The notes beneath the pieces are model-generated. The model had not been told where the DNA came from. It made no database searches and saw nothing but the letters and a program-made list of their open reading frames with translations. A stretch of 6,838 bases of DNA from Spirochaetia bacterium (lineage in GTDB: Bacteria > Spirochaetota > Spirochaetia > Treponematales > Treponemataceae), in contig CAAGIZ010000011.1 in the NCBI GenBank assembly GCA_900770075.1, positions 1 to 6,838 on the forward strand. Direction: 5' to 3'. A program made the position numbers and the translations under genes. Shown in pieces: positions 6,560-6,838 of this stretch (positions within the stretch are counted from its first letter, which is position 1; the number at the start of each line of letters is the position of its first letter).

Positions 6560-6838
6560 CTATTTTTCGCAGAAGTTCCTTATAAGTTCAAGAACCCTGT
6601 CCATGTCGGCCTTCGGTGCAACGGTAATGCGCATTGAAAGGTGTCCGCCTTCCGTCCAGAGCCTTACAAGATATCCGTTTTCTGCCAGACTGTCCTTCAA
6701 TGCCTGCACGTCAATGGAATCATCAAAGTGAATGAAGATGAAGTTTGCGGCAGAATCAAAGGCTTTTATTCCCTTTATTTTATTGATTTTGGAAATAAAG
6801 CTGTCTTTAAGGCTTATTATCTCTTTAGTAAGGTCTGA
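6560..6838 (-). CDS. C-terminal part of a PLP-dependent class I/II aminotransferase (HisC-like fold), 5' part outside window
   Basis: The minus strand is open from the right edge to TAG (6562-6560), 92 residues. The fragment matches the small C-terminal domain of fold-type-I aminotransferases of the histidinol-phosphate aminotransferase group. It shows a helix ending KIKGIKAFDSAANFIFIHF (the 'S.aNF.l..' strand), then L...LAENGYLVR, where the Arg follows the 'gi.vR' pattern, then LSMRITV (the LRIT strand whose Arg binds the substrate carboxylate or phosphate), and a last helix MDRVLELIRNF. The catalytic Lys lies outside the window. It could be HisC, a nucleotide-sugar or amino-acid aminotransferase, or the transaminase domain of a cytidylyltransferase-aminotransferase fusion such as the PntC type. 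The end of this gene is 84 bases from the next start on the same strand, so co-transcription is plausible. Confidence 0.85.
   Translation of the reverse strand, partial: SDLTKEIISLKDSFISKINKIKGIKAFDSAANFIFIHFDDSIDVQALKDSLAENGYLVRLWTEGGHLSMRITVAPKADMDRVLELIRNFCEK

Overview
The window looks like a surface-polysaccharide or phospho-polymer locus of a Gram-negative-type anaerobe. My best guess is a treponeme-like spirochete. The grounds are the moderate GC content by eye, the Lys/Phe-rich coding style with AAA and TTT/TTC runs, and a membrane-anchored CotH protein beside CDP-glycerol-transferase-type and GT4 genes. The organism call is inference; no rRNA or marker gene is present.

Layout. Almost everything is on the minus strand and transcribed from right to left. 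It begins with the C-terminal 92 residues of a PLP-dependent aminotransferase of the HisC-like fold (6838 to 6560). After an 84-base gap that contains an imperfect hairpin come four tightly packed genes. These are a CDP-glycerol glycerophosphotransferase-like protein with an N-terminal membrane 'IDPGTGS' segment (6475-5252), a 900-residue protein joining a YidC/Oxa1-like insertase domain to an extracytoplasmic alkaline-phosphatase-superfamily domain (5241-2539), a membrane-anchored CotH-type kinase-fold protein (2536-1277), and a GT4/GT-B glycosyltransferase (1280-207). Gaps within this block are 10 bases, 2 bases and a 4-base ATGA overlap, so it is almost certainly one transcript with coupled translation. 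At the left edge a plus-strand gene ends at base 87. A perfect 16-bp hairpin with T-tracts on both sides (106-144) lies between the two converging genes and probably terminates both.

How the genes may work together (inference). The GT4 enzyme would build a glycan in the cytoplasm, and the CDP-glycerol-transferase-like protein would add a polyol-phosphate or similar phospho-group. The periplasmic phosphatase-fold domain of the fusion protein could then transfer or cut a phospho-substituent outside the membrane, as LtaS, EptA and related enzymes do. The CotH protein, facing the same compartment, could phosphorylate a protein or glycan partner. The most unusual item is the YidC-like/phosphotransferase fusion, whose insertase half also lacks the groove arginine expected in canonical YidC. 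If the upstream aminotransferase is the transaminase domain of a PntC-type protein, the substituent could be 2-aminoethylphosphonate, but the visible fragment cannot decide this.

There is no sign of a mobile element, CRISPR array, tRNA or rRNA, and no gene-free stretch exceeds 300 bases.
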